A stretch of 64,000 nt of DNA from Anniella stebbinsi (GCA_029215795.1 JARDYH010000001.1:119376533-119440532); one strand, 5' to 3'. Shown: positions 42,985 to 54,649, counted from the stretch's first letter. Translations and numbers: made by a program. Notes: a model not told the origin generated them from the sequence alone.

Positions 42985-43212
42985 TGGCTGAATTCAGACG
43001 ACACATTAAGCAACTGGGTTGGGGAAAACAATTGTCAGTTGTATTGACTATCATGTCGCCCGAATGCTGCCATAGTCAGCTCAGTGCTGATCTTAATCCA
43101 CACCATGGTTGATTATGTATTACCATGTAGTGTGGGGAGTACCCCCTAGATGAACAACTGTAAAGTTGATTATTACCCCACCATTGACTATCGTGTTGTC
43201 TGAATTCAGCCA
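42985..43212 (-). mobile_element. MITE, GGCTGAATTC family, left copy of inverted pair
   Basis: TGGCTGAATTCAGACGACAC to GTGTTGTCTGAATTCAGCCA, 228 bp. It is the reverse complement of the neighbour, and both match 4373-4598. Confidence 0.85.
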
Positions 43213-43213
43213 T

Positions 43214-43441
43214 TGGCTCAATTCGGATGAAACGATAGTCAATGGTGGGGTAATAATCAACTTTACAGTTGTTCATCTAGGGGGTACTCCCCACACAACA
43301 TGGTAATAAATAATCAACTGTGGTGTGGATTAGGATCAGCGCTGAGTTGACTATGGCAGCATTCTGATGACACAATAGTCAAAATAACTGACGATTGTTT
43401 TCCCCACACCAGTTGTTTATTGTGTCGTCCAAATTGAGCCA
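43214..43441 (+). mobile_element. MITE, GGCTGAATTC family, right copy of inverted pair
   Basis: TGGCTCAATTCGGATGAAAC to GTCCAAATTGAGCCA, 228 bp, separated from the left copy by one base. Together they form a ~457-bp imperfect palindrome. A CATTG pentamer occurs at the junction and again after the right copy. Confidence 0.85.
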
Positions 43442-44099
43442 TTGTCTCATAATGAATCAATAAGCTTTGAAGTAATTAAGTTCCTCATTGTTTCACTTGA
43501 TACATGGTATTTCAAAATGTAATAAAAATATGTTCAGAAGAACATGTTATAGGATCACATTATGGCCACATTTAACTTCTTTAAGTCACCAATAAGAGCT
43601 AACTGCAGTCTGATGAGATCTTCAATGAAGTACATTCAGGAAACTTAGCGTACAAAAGCCAAGAGGAAAAGTCTTTTGAAGATGCTCTACATGCCATTTT
43701 AATCTGAACTTCTGTCTTAATTTTTTCTTCGTGGCAGAGTATTTAAGCCTGGATTTTCGATCATGCACTTTGCATTAGAAACAGCCAACTTGCCATGAAC
43801 ATGCAGTGATAATGTCTAACCATTTCCTCATATGGATTCCCCTCTCACATCTACTACTGTTCTAAAATAAAAGAGTTTTAATTTTGATACTTTTCACTTA
43901 TAAATAAGTATTCTTTCTAATATAAAATCCCAATACAATTAAATGACACATTTAAATTGAACACGCTTAGACAAAAAACCAGAAAACAAGGGATGTGCAT
44001 GTTCACAATATCAAATAACATCCTATAACATCTCTTTAAATAAATATCCATGCACTAGAAAATGTTAAATAGTGCAAGATCGTCTCTGAAGAATCCTTT
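43442..44099. other. No recognisable feature
   Basis: AT-rich, unassigned; AAGGGATGTGCATGTTCAC near 43989 may be an end of the TAGGAATGTGCAC DNA-element family. Confidence 0.35.
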
Positions 44100-45004
44100 T
44101 GTGAATAGAGAAAGAAGAGAGAAAATAACAACAGAAACACCAGAGCTTAGGGATAACTGGTGCCTCTTTATTTAAATTGGGTAACTCACCCCTCCCTGGA
44201 TCTGCACGTGAGAGTGCAGGAATCCAACTACTCCTGTTTCCAGGCTACTAGCCTGCATAATGGGCAAGCCACTCAGTCAAGGCAAGAGCTGGATGAACCC
44301 GGATCCTACCTAAAGCTACACACGTGTGCTTGGGGAGAAACCACCCCATGTCATCCCCACCAGGATCCACATAACTCCCAGTAGATGAGACAGTGAGGTC
44401 CCCAAAGGCCAGCCGTATCCTGGGTTGAGAGCCACAAAGCCCCCAAGGACCAGGCCTCAGAACCTGCCAATCACCATAAAAGTGCCCAAAGAGTGCTTAC
44501 TAACTTCACCTGATATCCTAAGATTCCGCACATCCCTGCCAACAAATTACCTATTTATCCACCCTCGAGCAATCTCCAACATTTCACTATGGAGTAGGCA
44601 AAAAACCTGTACACTGGTGCCAATCTGTGGCAGGTAAAATTCCTACTCAGCCCCTTCTGCAAAGGGGTCAACTAGCTAATCCCATACTAGATAAGGGTGG
44701 GAGACAGAAAACGAAAGAGGCTGGGTAAGCATGCTAGTCCTGCCTTTATAGGCAAACCCCACCCATGCCTCATGTTTGTCCTTTCCTCCCTCTCCCCCGC
44801 CCACAACAGCCTGCTCCCACCCTAGCTGTTTCAGTCTCATATCCATCATTGATCTAATATTAATACTAAACACTAATAAACCAAAAATAACTGTCCAATG
44901 TCTTGGTTATGTGTGTGCGCAACAAACGCCTACTTCTGATGTAGCTCAACAGAGCATCTGGTAAGTTGGCACTATGCCAGGGTGTCTGAATGGGCTAGAT
45001 CTCA
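44100..45004 (-). mobile_element. LTR-like element, copy B (minus)
   Basis: Read on the minus strand: CCTATAAAGG (44743-44752), GTATGGGATTAGCTAGTTG (44669-44687), a hairpin (44591-44648), TGGATAAATAGGTAATTTG (44539-44561) and AATAAA (44167-44172). The end is a CTATTCACA. The order and several blocks match copy A. A possible TG...CA frame with a CTTTT duplication (ending 44099; 45005-45009) is T-rich and not decisive. Less CpG-rich than copy A and thus perhaps older. Non-coding. Confidence 0.5.
44588..44687 (-). other. ENE-like U-rich internal-loop hairpin, copy B
   Basis: On the minus strand, GAGTAGG / CCTACTC form the lower stem as in copy A. AATTTT faces TTTTTTG, and the upper stem is ACCTG / CAGGT around a larger loop. 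Upper-stem sequence differs from copy A but pairing is kept. An adjacent small hairpin CCCCTTTGCAGAAGGGG sits where copy A has a short TCC/GGA hairpin. Confidence 0.42.
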
Positions 45005-45372
45005 CTTTTTGTTCCCCAATAAACCTTGAAAACCTAAGCTGTTGTGTGCAATGATTGTCCAGTTCAAACTGGCCAGTTATTTCATATTTCAAGTATAGGA
45101 ACATTACAAAAGTGAGTAAGTAATTTTGTGACTGGCAGGCTAAACCATTGACATGAGAAATGGAGACAATTGCACTATTGGACAGAAGACGAGTGGCTTT
45201 TACTGAACTCAGATTCCCATAAAAGTGGATTTTTGCTCACTTCTCATCATCTTCACAATAATCTAATCAGCAGGTCAACATGCTCTCTCTCAAACTATCC
45301 TCTCTACAATGAACTCTACATATGATCTGGAATTAAAGATCATATTCCAGCAGGTAAAGATGTACTAGCTCA
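45005..45372. other. No recognisable feature
   Basis: Unassigned. Confidence 0.35.
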
Positions 45373-45825
45373 GAGCCTATCTACACAGTCCCTTGGAACG
45401 TTTTAAATAATATTTTAAAACGTTCCAAATAGGTGCGTTCTAAGGAGTACTCACGTTACAAGAGAAAAATTCTCAGTCTTCAAAGCACTCTTCTGCCCCG
45501 TCTCTTTCTGTTTCGTTTTTACAATGAGTTTAGGGCAAAGCATTGTGGGCATTGTAGTTCAATCACCCACTTCCTCCTTAGCCCTTCTTTCTTCTCCACC
45601 AATCAACTGCTAAGCATTTGGGCACCGGTAAATGAAGCACTGCCCCCACAAATCACAAATGGTAAGGAAGGACACATTATTTTACTTAAAATGATTTATT
45701 AAAAGTAAAACCGTTGTATATAGCTAAAGTGAGTTTTAAAAAACTTCGGGTATATATCGTTCATGTGGACCAAAGAGTTTTCATGACCCTTATAAAAGGT
45801 AAAAACCTAGCGTGTAGATCAGCTC
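45373..45825. mobile_element. DNA element with GAGCCTATCTACAC terminus and strong hairpin
   Basis: Left end GAGCCTATCTACACAG equals that of the MITE at 5631. A candidate right end GTGTAGATCAGCTC lies at 45812-45825. Just inside the left end is a 15-bp hairpin, TTGGAACGTTTTAAA / TTTAAAACGTTCCAA (45394-45429 region). The AACTACAATGCCCACAATGC block (reverse, near 45540) is ZNF143-like. The right boundary is an inference. Confidence 0.45.
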
Positions 45826-45969
45826 TTAAAATCACTTCATTGGTTCTATTTAAAGTTCTTTGTGCGATTGTTGACTTCCCATATTCTTCCCCATTTATTT
45901 TATTTTCTCCAAATAAACTATTTTTTTTCCTATCTGGATAGTTGGCTGTGTTGTTTTTGTGAAGGCTTG

Positions 45970-47290
45970 TCCTGTTTTCTTGGATGAGTTTCAGTACAAT
46001 TCGAGGACGTTGACAAGGTGCTTGGACAGGTTTGTGCAACCACTTCCATATTGGATCCTTGCCCCTCTTGGCTAATAAAAGCTAGCAGGGATGGAACAAC
46101 TGGCTGGGCCAGGGAAGTGATTAATGCCTCTTTGCAAGAGGGAGTGGTCCCAGGCCTCCTGAAAGAGGCGACAGTGAGATCACTCCTAAAGAAATCTTCC
46201 TTGGACCCTGAAAATCTTAATAACTACAGGCCAGTAGCAAATGTTCCATTCCTGGGCAAGGTCCTGGAGCAGGTGGTTGAGAGCCAGCTCCAGGCACTCT
46301 TGGATGAGACCGATTATCTGGATCCATTTCAGTCGGGTTTCAGGCCTGGCTTTGGTATGGAAACAGCCTTGGTCGCCCTGTATGATGACCTATGTCGGGA
46401 GAAAGACAGGGGGAGTGTGACTCTGTTGATTCTCCTTGATCTCTCAGTGGCTTTCGATACCATCGACCATGGTATCCCTCTGGGACGACTGGCTGAGTTG
46501 GGAGTTGGCCTCAGTGGCACAGAGTGCCTTCTACCAACTTCGGTTGGTGGCCCAGCTACGTCCCTATCTGAACAGGGATAACCTGGCTTCAGTTGTCCAT
46601 GCTCTGGTAACCTCCAAGTTAGATTACTGCAATGCACTCTACGTGGGGCTGCCTTTAAAGGCGGTTCAGAAGCTGCAGCTTGTGCAAAATGCAGCGGCCA
46701 GATTGGTAACAGGGACCAGAAGGTTCGAGCTAATAAGACCTACTCTGGCCCACTTGCATTGGCTACTTGTATGTTTCCAAGCCCGATTCAAGGTGCTGGT
46801 TTTAACCTATAAAGCCTTACATGGCTTGGGACCACAATAACTGACGGAACGCCTTTCCCAACATGAACCTACCCGAATACTACGTTCAACATATAAGGCC
46901 CTCCTCAGAGTGCCTACTCCGAGGGAAGCTCGGAGGTCAGCAACAAGGGAGAGGGCCCTCTGTGGTGGCCCCCCAATTGTGGAATGATCTCCCTGACGAG
47001 GCCCGTCTGGCGCCAACACTGTTATCTTTTCGGTGCCAGGTCAAGACTTTCCTCTTCTCTCAGGCATTTGGCAATATCTGAGGAGCCTGGATTTGTTTTG
47101 TTTTGGGGTTTGTAGCTTTTTGGGTTGTTGCAGTGATTTTAAATGTATGTGTGTATTGTGTGTATGTTGTATGTTTTTGCTGTTTTAATTTTTGTATAGG
47201 GTTTTTAATTGTTTTAATCCTATGTAAACCGCCCAGAGAGCTTCAGCCATGGGGGTGGTATAAAAAGGTAATAAATAAATAAATAGGAAA
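45970..47290 (+). mobile_element. L2 LINE with internal deletion of the RT palm
   Basis: The longest frame in the window, 187 codons (46018-46581). Its blocks are SILDPCPSWLIK, EGVVPGLLKEATVRSLLKK, LNNYRPVANVPFLGKVLE, DPFQSGFRPGFGMETALVAL and LLDLSVAFDTIDHG. The frame then jumps at about 46505 into SVAQSAFYQLRLVAQLRPYL (other frame, 46436-46840) and [15 protein letters not shown]. It ends with VVAPQLWNDLPDEARLAPTLL (46863-47081) and the L2 terminus TAAACCGCCCAGAGAGC, GGTAATAAATAAATAAAT. The second catalytic box (YADD) and thumb are missing. 5' truncated, inactive. Confidence 0.95.
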
Positions 47291-47941
47291 GATATAATTC
47301 CTTATGAATAAATATTTTTCCTGAAATCTTTGTTAAATTCTCTGAAGTTCTTTCTCAGATTCTTTACATCTCTCTCTTACTCATGACACATGAGTAACAA
47401 AGACATCTAAGTCCCATCACAGATAAAATTGATAAATCAAATCTTAGATGCAGAAAACCAACAGAGTTTAGTTAAACAAATAAAGTCATAATTAAAAGTG
47501 TTATTATGTAAGCAGTCCCATAGGATCCCTTCATGCTGGATTAATAATTCAGAAATTGCAACATATGAAAAAGCTCCTGGGACCAGTGTAATCAAAGTCT
47601 TTTGACTTATTCATTCTTTATGTATAATTATTTTATTTTTTTATTAGTTCTATACCCTATTAAAAAGCTGCTGTCAGTTCTGCCAGGATAGTTCTAAAGC
47701 CTGTATAATGAATGTAGTAGTTCAGCCTAATGATAGAAATATTTGTTTATTTATATGTTTGATTTTAAATTAAACTTAAGCTTTAAGATACTACTAAGGG
47801 CCATTGCAACTTTAATGAAATACATTCATTTCAAAGAAATAAAAAATATGCCATATTGAGATTGGGAGTTTAACACCTGGGGGAGAGGGACACATACCCT
47901 AGGACAACTGTATGAAAGTTTCACCTATTCACTATCCACCC
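47291..47941. other. No recognisable feature
   Basis: AT-rich, unassigned. Confidence 0.4.
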
Positions 47942-48097
47942 CTACGCTACATCTGCACAACTGCTTTATAGCAGTATTGAAGTGCACCGATAACTGTTGG
48001 GGCAGAGTCCACATCCATATACTGGTTTCATAGTGTTATTTCCTGCTTTTTATTCCACATTTGTGATTATTTGACACAAGGTGTAGATCTGGCCCTA
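47942..48097. mobile_element. MITE, GGCCAGATCTACACC family (variant)
   Basis: Starts CTACGCTACATCTGCACAAC and ends GGTGTAGATCTGGCCCTA. Contains TATACTGGTTTCATAGTG and TATTTCCTGCTTT in the family order. Confidence 0.65.
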
Positions 48098-48257
48098 GAA
48101 GTATCACCTAATACAGTGTTTTCTTTAGGGAATCATGGTGTATTCTTACTCACCCCTGGGAATGATGTCAGTGCTAATATATTAGTAGAGAGAGAAGGAT
48201 GGATCAGTGCTCCATGGGACCTCCCCATTATGACTACCTGAGAGTGGTGGACATACC

Positions 48258-48893
48258 CAATTAGGCATATGCAAATCAGCAGGGGATTCAACAAATTCCA
48301 CCCCAAAACTCATTCTGACTCATAGGATCAGATTGTGAGCATTGGACAGTACCCAATGCAAGGTGAGCACTGATGTAAATTCCATTGCATCCGCATAATG
48401 GACCTCTTCTATAATGTCAACACTGTTAGCATGATGGGACTCCCTGGAAAACCCATCACACCAGCTAATGCCATTAGTATTGCATATGAAGCCACTTTGC
48501 TAACACAACATATTTTAAGTTAGCCCTCTTGATGCATCGAATGCTGCCCTTTGTTTTTTTTCATTTTGCATGACAAATTATGTGTGGTTTTGTGCGCAGT
48601 TTTTAAAAATGTGCACATCAATTCACATTTTTATACATACATGTTTTCTCCCATTGATTAAAGTGTGATTGTGCACATTTCTTTTTTTTATGTATTTTTT
48701 CATGTGCATTTTTCAAATCTACATATTTTTCAAACATTTTTTTTCTGGTTCAGCAAATTGCATTGCAAGCTTGGAAATGTAAGGACTTTGATTGCAAATT
48801 GCAATCAGGTCCATGTAGAGTTCTGGCAGATGTGATCTGGGTAAATTTGAGCTAAAAAAAAAAGAACTGAAATGAATTTCACATACATTCCTA
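48258..48893. mobile_element. Possible DNA element, TAGGMATRTGCA termini
   Basis: Left TTAGGCATATGCAAATC and right TTTCACATACATTCCTACAC are roughly inverted and resemble the terminus at 14706. The interior is rich in TGTGCACAT-like words. Weak. Confidence 0.35.
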
Positions 48894-49479
48894 CACCCAA
48901 TAGGATACTTAGATTTTCAAGGCACATTTCATCACTTCTTGTACCACATGAGTATGCCCTGCCATACAGATTGGGATGAACTGATCTAGGAAGGGGAAGA
49001 ACTCATTGCCATGCTTTCTGCAAAGCAATTTATTCAGATGAATTCATGTATTACCAAATCCTAGGTTTATGCTTTCCTTAAAATATACAAAGTGTATTTA
49101 CTGCTCATTTCTTTGCAGTCAAGAATGGATACAATTCATGTATTCACAGTCTGCAATAAAAACAATCCACTAAACTCTGCTGAGCACAGAGGGACTTACT
49201 CCTTTTGACTAAGCATCCATAAGAGTGTACTGCACCTGATTTACTCTGGCAAGAACTAATGTAGACAATGGTCTATTCATCTCTCCCATTTTGATAAAAA
49301 CTGTCACCTCATTCTTATATAAAGGGGCTGGAGCAGATGTCCTCCAAATCTTGGTGACAAATGTAAAGTTTAATCAGGATGCCATGTCAGAAGGTCTGAG
49401 GGAAGGAAATGTCTTATTTGGTAAAGTGGCCTATGTGCTGGACTAAAAACAAGACAATGGGAAAAATATTTGCTAATCC
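48894..49479. other. No recognisable feature
   Basis: Unassigned. Confidence 0.4.
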
Positions 49480-49521
49480 ATAGTTTAAAGTGGTCAAGAC
49501 ATAGTTTAAAGTGGTCAAGAC
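49480..49521. repeat. Perfect 21-bp tandem duplication
   Basis: The 21-mer beginning ATAGTTTAAAGTGG and ending CAAGAC occurs twice in direct succession without mismatch. Confidence 0.95.
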
Positions 49522-49784
49522 TATTCTCATGGAGGCCCTCTGCATGAAACACCTTGAGAAACAGGAAACTAAGCACCATCTGGATGATTTAACTATTGCA
49601 CAAAACTAGCAGCTTGGCTTGGTGCGACATAAAGAGAATGCAAAGACATGTTTGGATCATGACTGAAGCAAACATGATAGCTAGACCTACTCAAACACCT
49701 TGCTCAAGCCACTTTTGAAAGCTGTCACAAAGGGAGGCTGCTATTCCTTTACATACTTAGATTGAAGAGTGTGGGATTTTTTTT

Positions 49785-49786
49785 AA

Positions 49787-49823
<37 letters not shown>
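49785..49823. repeat. (ATT)n microsatellite
   Basis: Uninterrupted ATT trinucleotides after a T-run. Confidence 0.95.
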
Positions 49824-51204
49824 TTGCCTATAACAGCTTGGATTGAAGGCAGGTCAAAGAGAATGCAAGATGCAGAAAGAAAATATAATAAAAAAGCCTA
49901 GGTGGGACATTGGCCACCTGTCTCTTCTCTCTCTCCATTACTGCAAAACTAAAGAGCAGGTGTGACTTTGGGTGTCTGACTCCACCTGCCTGCAACTGAC
50001 AAGACCTCATCCATCTTTGTTCTCTGCTGCTGGCATCCAAGGACTGGCCACCCAACTAACCCAGAGGAGCGACGCATGATCTATGTAGGTGAGCAAAATT
50101 TCCTTTGTATGTGCCTTTTATTAGATTATTGCTTATTGCTAAATGTGTTGTGCTAATAGGCCTGAATGAACTGTTTAATTTGAAACTATTCACCTAGTGT
50201 TGTGTGGTAGCATCTCTGTTCAGTTGGAATCCAAATGAACCTATGGATATGATAATTGGCCTAAAGAGGGCAATTCAGTGTTACTGAGTGTTTTCCAGCC
50301 TTTCATCCAAATCTGCATTTTCTACTACTGTAATCTCATAACATTACCTCCTACTCATAAAAATATTAGAAATATAAGGCATTATATAATATATTCTTTT
50401 TACAATAATACACAGGCACACACACACACACGTACTATAGCACTGGCACATCTGTTCTCCATAGTTGTTTCAAACCTAAACAGTTTAATGTTAAAACTAA
50501 ACAAAGAGATGAATGTGCAAATGCACATACAATCAAACAACCATCTCTTTATTTTATTATTCAATCACCAATAAACCTGCCGGTTTAAAAGAGAAGATAA
50601 GGCTTTGGTCCAAACTCCACAAAGCCAGGAAATTGGAAGCTAAGGCTGATGCCATAACTGACATGCCCTGTGGTCAGTCATGATGTTGTGTAATGTCACA
50701 AATTGTGCTTCCTTACAACTTACCCTCCACGCACCCACACTTTTCCTGGGTATTTCAGTCCCAAATCAAGAATGGGTCAAACTGTTTCTAGGCTTCACAA
50801 TTGTGTAGTAGCAGCTTTTACCATTCAGAGTATCTAGCCCCTATCTTGCATTCATAAAAGCACAATTGCGCTATTTCTAGTTTTCACAGTTGAGCAGTAG
50901 TTGATTTCCCCATTTCTCAGCCTTATGTCAGAGTGCAGTAGCTGGTGGGTGCCTGAACAAGGGTAGGAAACAAGCCTCTCTCATTTGCTGAGCAGCTCCT
51001 TTGGGAAAGATGACGTTCAGCTCTACTCCCTGGACTCCACCCAGCCAAACCCAAAGTTTCATGTGCAGTGTGACCAGAAAAGTGTTTTTTTAGGTGCAGT
51101 TGAGTCTGCTTTTCTTGCTTCATGTGCCACTGATAGACCAAAGCAATTTCAAGAAAATCTAGATACATTCTGGAAGTGCTACTCATTCCATTTCCATGTA
51201 GATA
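49824..51204. other. Unassigned; short (CA)n at 50416-50431
   Basis: No gene. Overlapping open frames on both strands near 50923-51386 lack any domain. Confidence 0.4.
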
Positions 51205-51595
51205 CCAGGGGGCTGTCCATATGTTTTAAAAGCCCCACGGTGGCTGCGTGGTGCTGCTGCTTCAGTTACACAATGCATCTGCCAATTCACTGCCACCGTG
51301 GGGCTTTCCCGCAAAGCTGCACATTTAAAAATATACCCCAACTTTTTACATTGGAACAAGGTCACTGCAGCTCTTCTGCCATCTGACTGCACTCTGGTAT
51401 TGAGCCGGGGACTTTCCCAGATGGAAGGTGACCTCTGATTGGTCACTGGAAGCTGGACAGAGGGAGAGGCGGGCCCATGCTGCCTCCTGTTGTTGAGATT
51501 ACCCATGGCCATCCTGTAGCAGCAAAAGCATGGAGTTTTCCAAAAGCAGCGGCAATGTGGCAACGTGAAGGAAGCCCCCCCCGATAGTTTCTGCA
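51205..51595. mobile_element. DNA-transposon remnant, CCAGGGGCTGTC family
   Basis: Begins CCAGGGGGCTGTCCATATG, complementary to the end at 27621-27640, followed by CCCCACGGTGGCTGCG. An internal inverted copy, GCCACCGTGGGGCTTTCCC (about 51291-51311), makes a fold-back of the left part. The right terminus near the C-run at 51577-51583 is uncertain. The 173-codon minus frame over it is not conserved and is disregarded. Confidence 0.5.
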
Positions 51596-52400
51596 TATAC
51601 TGTTGCTTTTCAGCTTGATGTACCAGTATTACAGAATGTTTCTTAGCAATGCAGTTCAGATACCACCAATCAATACTTCTCCAGAGACCCCAGAACATAT
51701 GCAAAAACTTCCATTTGTAAAATAATTTTGCCCTTGGTTAGTTTTTCTTCTTTGGGGAGTTGAAAACAAGATTCTCTGACACTTTTCCCCCAAAAAAGTT
51801 TTCACTCAGATAACCCATTGCAATTATCTGTAGGATTAAAAAGAAGAACTTGCTTCCTAACTACAAGAAACATCATTGAAATCCTTTTCATGGCTTGTGA
51901 CATGAAGCCTCCAAAGACCTTTTGCTACATGGAAGAGCACGGTATATATGCTGTGCTGTCAGCAACAAGAAGCACAGGAAAAGCCAGAGTATAATGAGAT
52001 AACCTTGCCTACTTGAACATTCCCATTTAGTAGGGTCTCAGTTTGGGAGGCTTGAAAAATATATATATGATGCCCACAAGGTGTACAGGTTGATTCAGAA
52101 AATAGAATACATTTGGAATATGAACTCTCCCAGTTAACAAATCCATGCTGCACTACAAGCTCTTTCAGAAGTTTAGGCTCAGCTCATAATGGATTCTCTA
52201 CCACTACTGCCAGCCAGCTATCCCTGATAGTTCCCCCCCTCCCATCCTAATCAAACTTCTCTTCAAAGGTGGAAGAACCAGAAATGAGAAGGACTTGCCA
52301 TCTGGAACTCCTGGATGCTCCTGGCTTGTTCAGGAGAGTAGTTTCATACCCAGGATACATCTAACAGCCCTATAAACTGAAATGGTCCCAGGGCGTGGTC
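51596..52400. other. No recognisable feature
   Basis: Unassigned. Confidence 0.4.
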
Positions 52401-52599
52401 CAAAGACATATGATGTCACAACCTTGTAGATGCTAACAGCTTTGAGGTCAGGTCAGCATAAGGATGGGGAAAAAAACTGGAATGCTACCATATGTCCCAT
52501 GATGAAAGTAAGGTGGGATGTAAATCTTCTGAATAATAATTCAAGACCTATACTGACCTATATAACCACAAGATTAATTTCTCTTGAGCACCTTCTCAT

Positions 52600-53310
52600 T
52601 ACTAAAGTTGCCAATGTGGTGCCCATGGCCCTTTCCATTGGTGACTACCTAGCTCAGTGCCCCCACCCAATCCTACAGCTCCCTTAGCCTTACAATACTA
52701 CTTTTTATGTAGAGGCTGTCAGAGCCACACCCAAGATTCAGCTGTGAGCTCTTAGCAACTGCAGCTGAAAAGGTCCTCCTTGTGAGCAAGCCTCCTACAC
52801 ATGAGTAGATTTTTTCTGGCTCAGTCTAGCATTCTTTCTAAGCTCCTGTCTTTTCAGATGGCGTCTCTCCCAAGGACTTGAGGATCTCTCTACCTCTGAG
52901 GAAGAGTCCTTGTCCTGCACAGATGATGTTCTCATGTCTGTCAACCTTGACAGTCCAGGGTCCTCCTGGCAGATCATCCTGGGCATTGCTGGTGGTGGGT
53001 GGTTCCTGGTACTCCAACCCTTCCTCTAAGGAGGAGTCTTCTAGTGGGGGCATGACTGCCGAAGTGAACTTTTCCACCGTTCTTGGCAGTAGGAGATGGA
53101 ATGGCCTGAAATGGATGAGGAGTCGCCAGCTTTGGATCTGGTGGATCCAAAACTGCTTCAGTTCCATAGACTGGCCCAATCTGGGCTCATCATCTATGTT
53201 GTCCCTGAAGCATGTGCACACAACCTTCTGCCCTACCCTGATGCAAGCCAGAAGGGCAAGGGGATGATGTGGGAGATCCACCTCATTGCTGCCCCCTTGC
53301 ACTACTCAGG
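52600..53310 (-). mobile_element. Possible LTR-retroelement 3' coding end and LTR (minus)
   Basis: The minus strand has a 154-codon frame (52838-53302) with acidic, Pro-rich sequence. A shifted 63-codon frame (52795-52986) ends RQELRKNARLSQKKSTHV. A CTACATAAAAAGTAG TATA-like site follows 90 bp downstream at 52700-52715 (minus). Basic tail, stop codon and then a promoter-like block are what one expects where an internal ORF runs into a 3' LTR. No protease, RT or integrase motif is seen. Plus-strand frames of similar length (52878-53267, 53096-53368) are an alternative. Confidence 0.3.
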
Positions 53311-53370
53311 ATTGCTCTGCCTGAGCTCCATTCAACAGCATCTGCTGAAGAATGTTTTTCTGTGTTAGAT

Positions 53371-53376
53371 ATCATT

Positions 53377-53406
<30 letters not shown>
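53371..53406. repeat. (ATC)n microsatellite
   Basis: Twelve ATC units. Confidence 0.95.
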
Positions 53407-53409
<3 letters not shown>

Positions 53410-54649
53410 GAAATACCAATGTCCAAAGAATATTGTTGCAGTTAACCTCAGCAGGGAAGAAAACAGAATTGTGGGGAGGAAAAGGAGGAGGGGGATCTCT
53501 TTGTAATTCTCTTTTTTGAGTAAGCTGGATGAGATTTGATTCTCTTATAACAAAGAATTGATAATACTTGTTAGAGCCTGTCAGAGATATTTGAAATCTG
53601 TACAATACTTCCTTCCAAGAATCAAACTAGTCATCTCATAGTGCTCCCAGAAGAAATTACCTTTGAATTTCATATATTTCATATAATAGTAAAAGTCTAA
53701 TAATACAACGAAAAGAGGGGGGAAAGATTCTGACAGAATAGTTGAATGTGTGTGTATGTATGTGATTAAATATAAGGAAGTTCCATACAGAGGGTTTCTT
53801 ATTATGACAAAAACCTTGTTCTTCTCCTTTCAAACGATTTACATATATCAAGTGTCAGAATGAGAAAGGTTTGAAGCATTGTTGACACATTGCACTTTTG
53901 GAAGCAAGCATGTATAACTCAAGTTTTGAAGATACTATGAATTCTGGGAATTCTTGGTATGTGCTTACACATTTCTAAGTTCATACCCCTCAAATACTAT
54001 AAAATTATTTCTCCTTGAGAGAACTTTCTGATTCATATTCTGACTCTTTTCTCTCATGCCTTTGATTTTTTTTTTTTTTGAAGCTATGGGATGCCCCCCC
54101 CTTTAAGTGCAAAACATGGCTTGCTCCTATTTTTTGGTGTGTTTTGCTTCCAACACTCCATCATTCACTTCCATGGAGTGAGCTACTCTGTTCACCCATT
54201 ATCTTCTGTGCACTAAGCTATCACCTCTATTGAAATGAATAAAGAAGGCTTTGAGGCTGAGGAAGCCCTGTGTGTATGTATACTACAGTTTTAATATCTA
54301 CTAGTAATAAAGAGATTGAGGTATTTGTAACTCCACATATCCTGAAATGTATACAATCTACACAATGGAGATTGGAGGCTGTATCTGTGTTACGTTTTAC
54401 GCATGCTGTCATTTAACACTTTCTCAAGTGGCTATGAGGAGCACATCTATTGATGTGGCCCCCAAATCACAGAAATGGACATGGAGGCAGTTAGTGAAAA
54501 GGGGGATGGACCAAGGAAGAGGACATAGTGGCAGGATATTAACAGCATGAAAGAGAAAAATGGATGGTGGACATTATATTTTCTACCATTCTGGACCTTG
54601 GATATTATGAAGATTTTATTGGTTTTCATGATAGCAAATCCATCCCATT
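53407..54649. other. No recognisable feature, about 1.2 kb
   Basis: T-run at about 54067-54080; otherwise unassigned. Confidence 0.4.

Noticed and set aside
51183..51704. 173-codon minus-strand open frame
   Set aside because: It spans a DNA-transposon remnant and is opposed by a 133-codon frame on the other strand. No domain.
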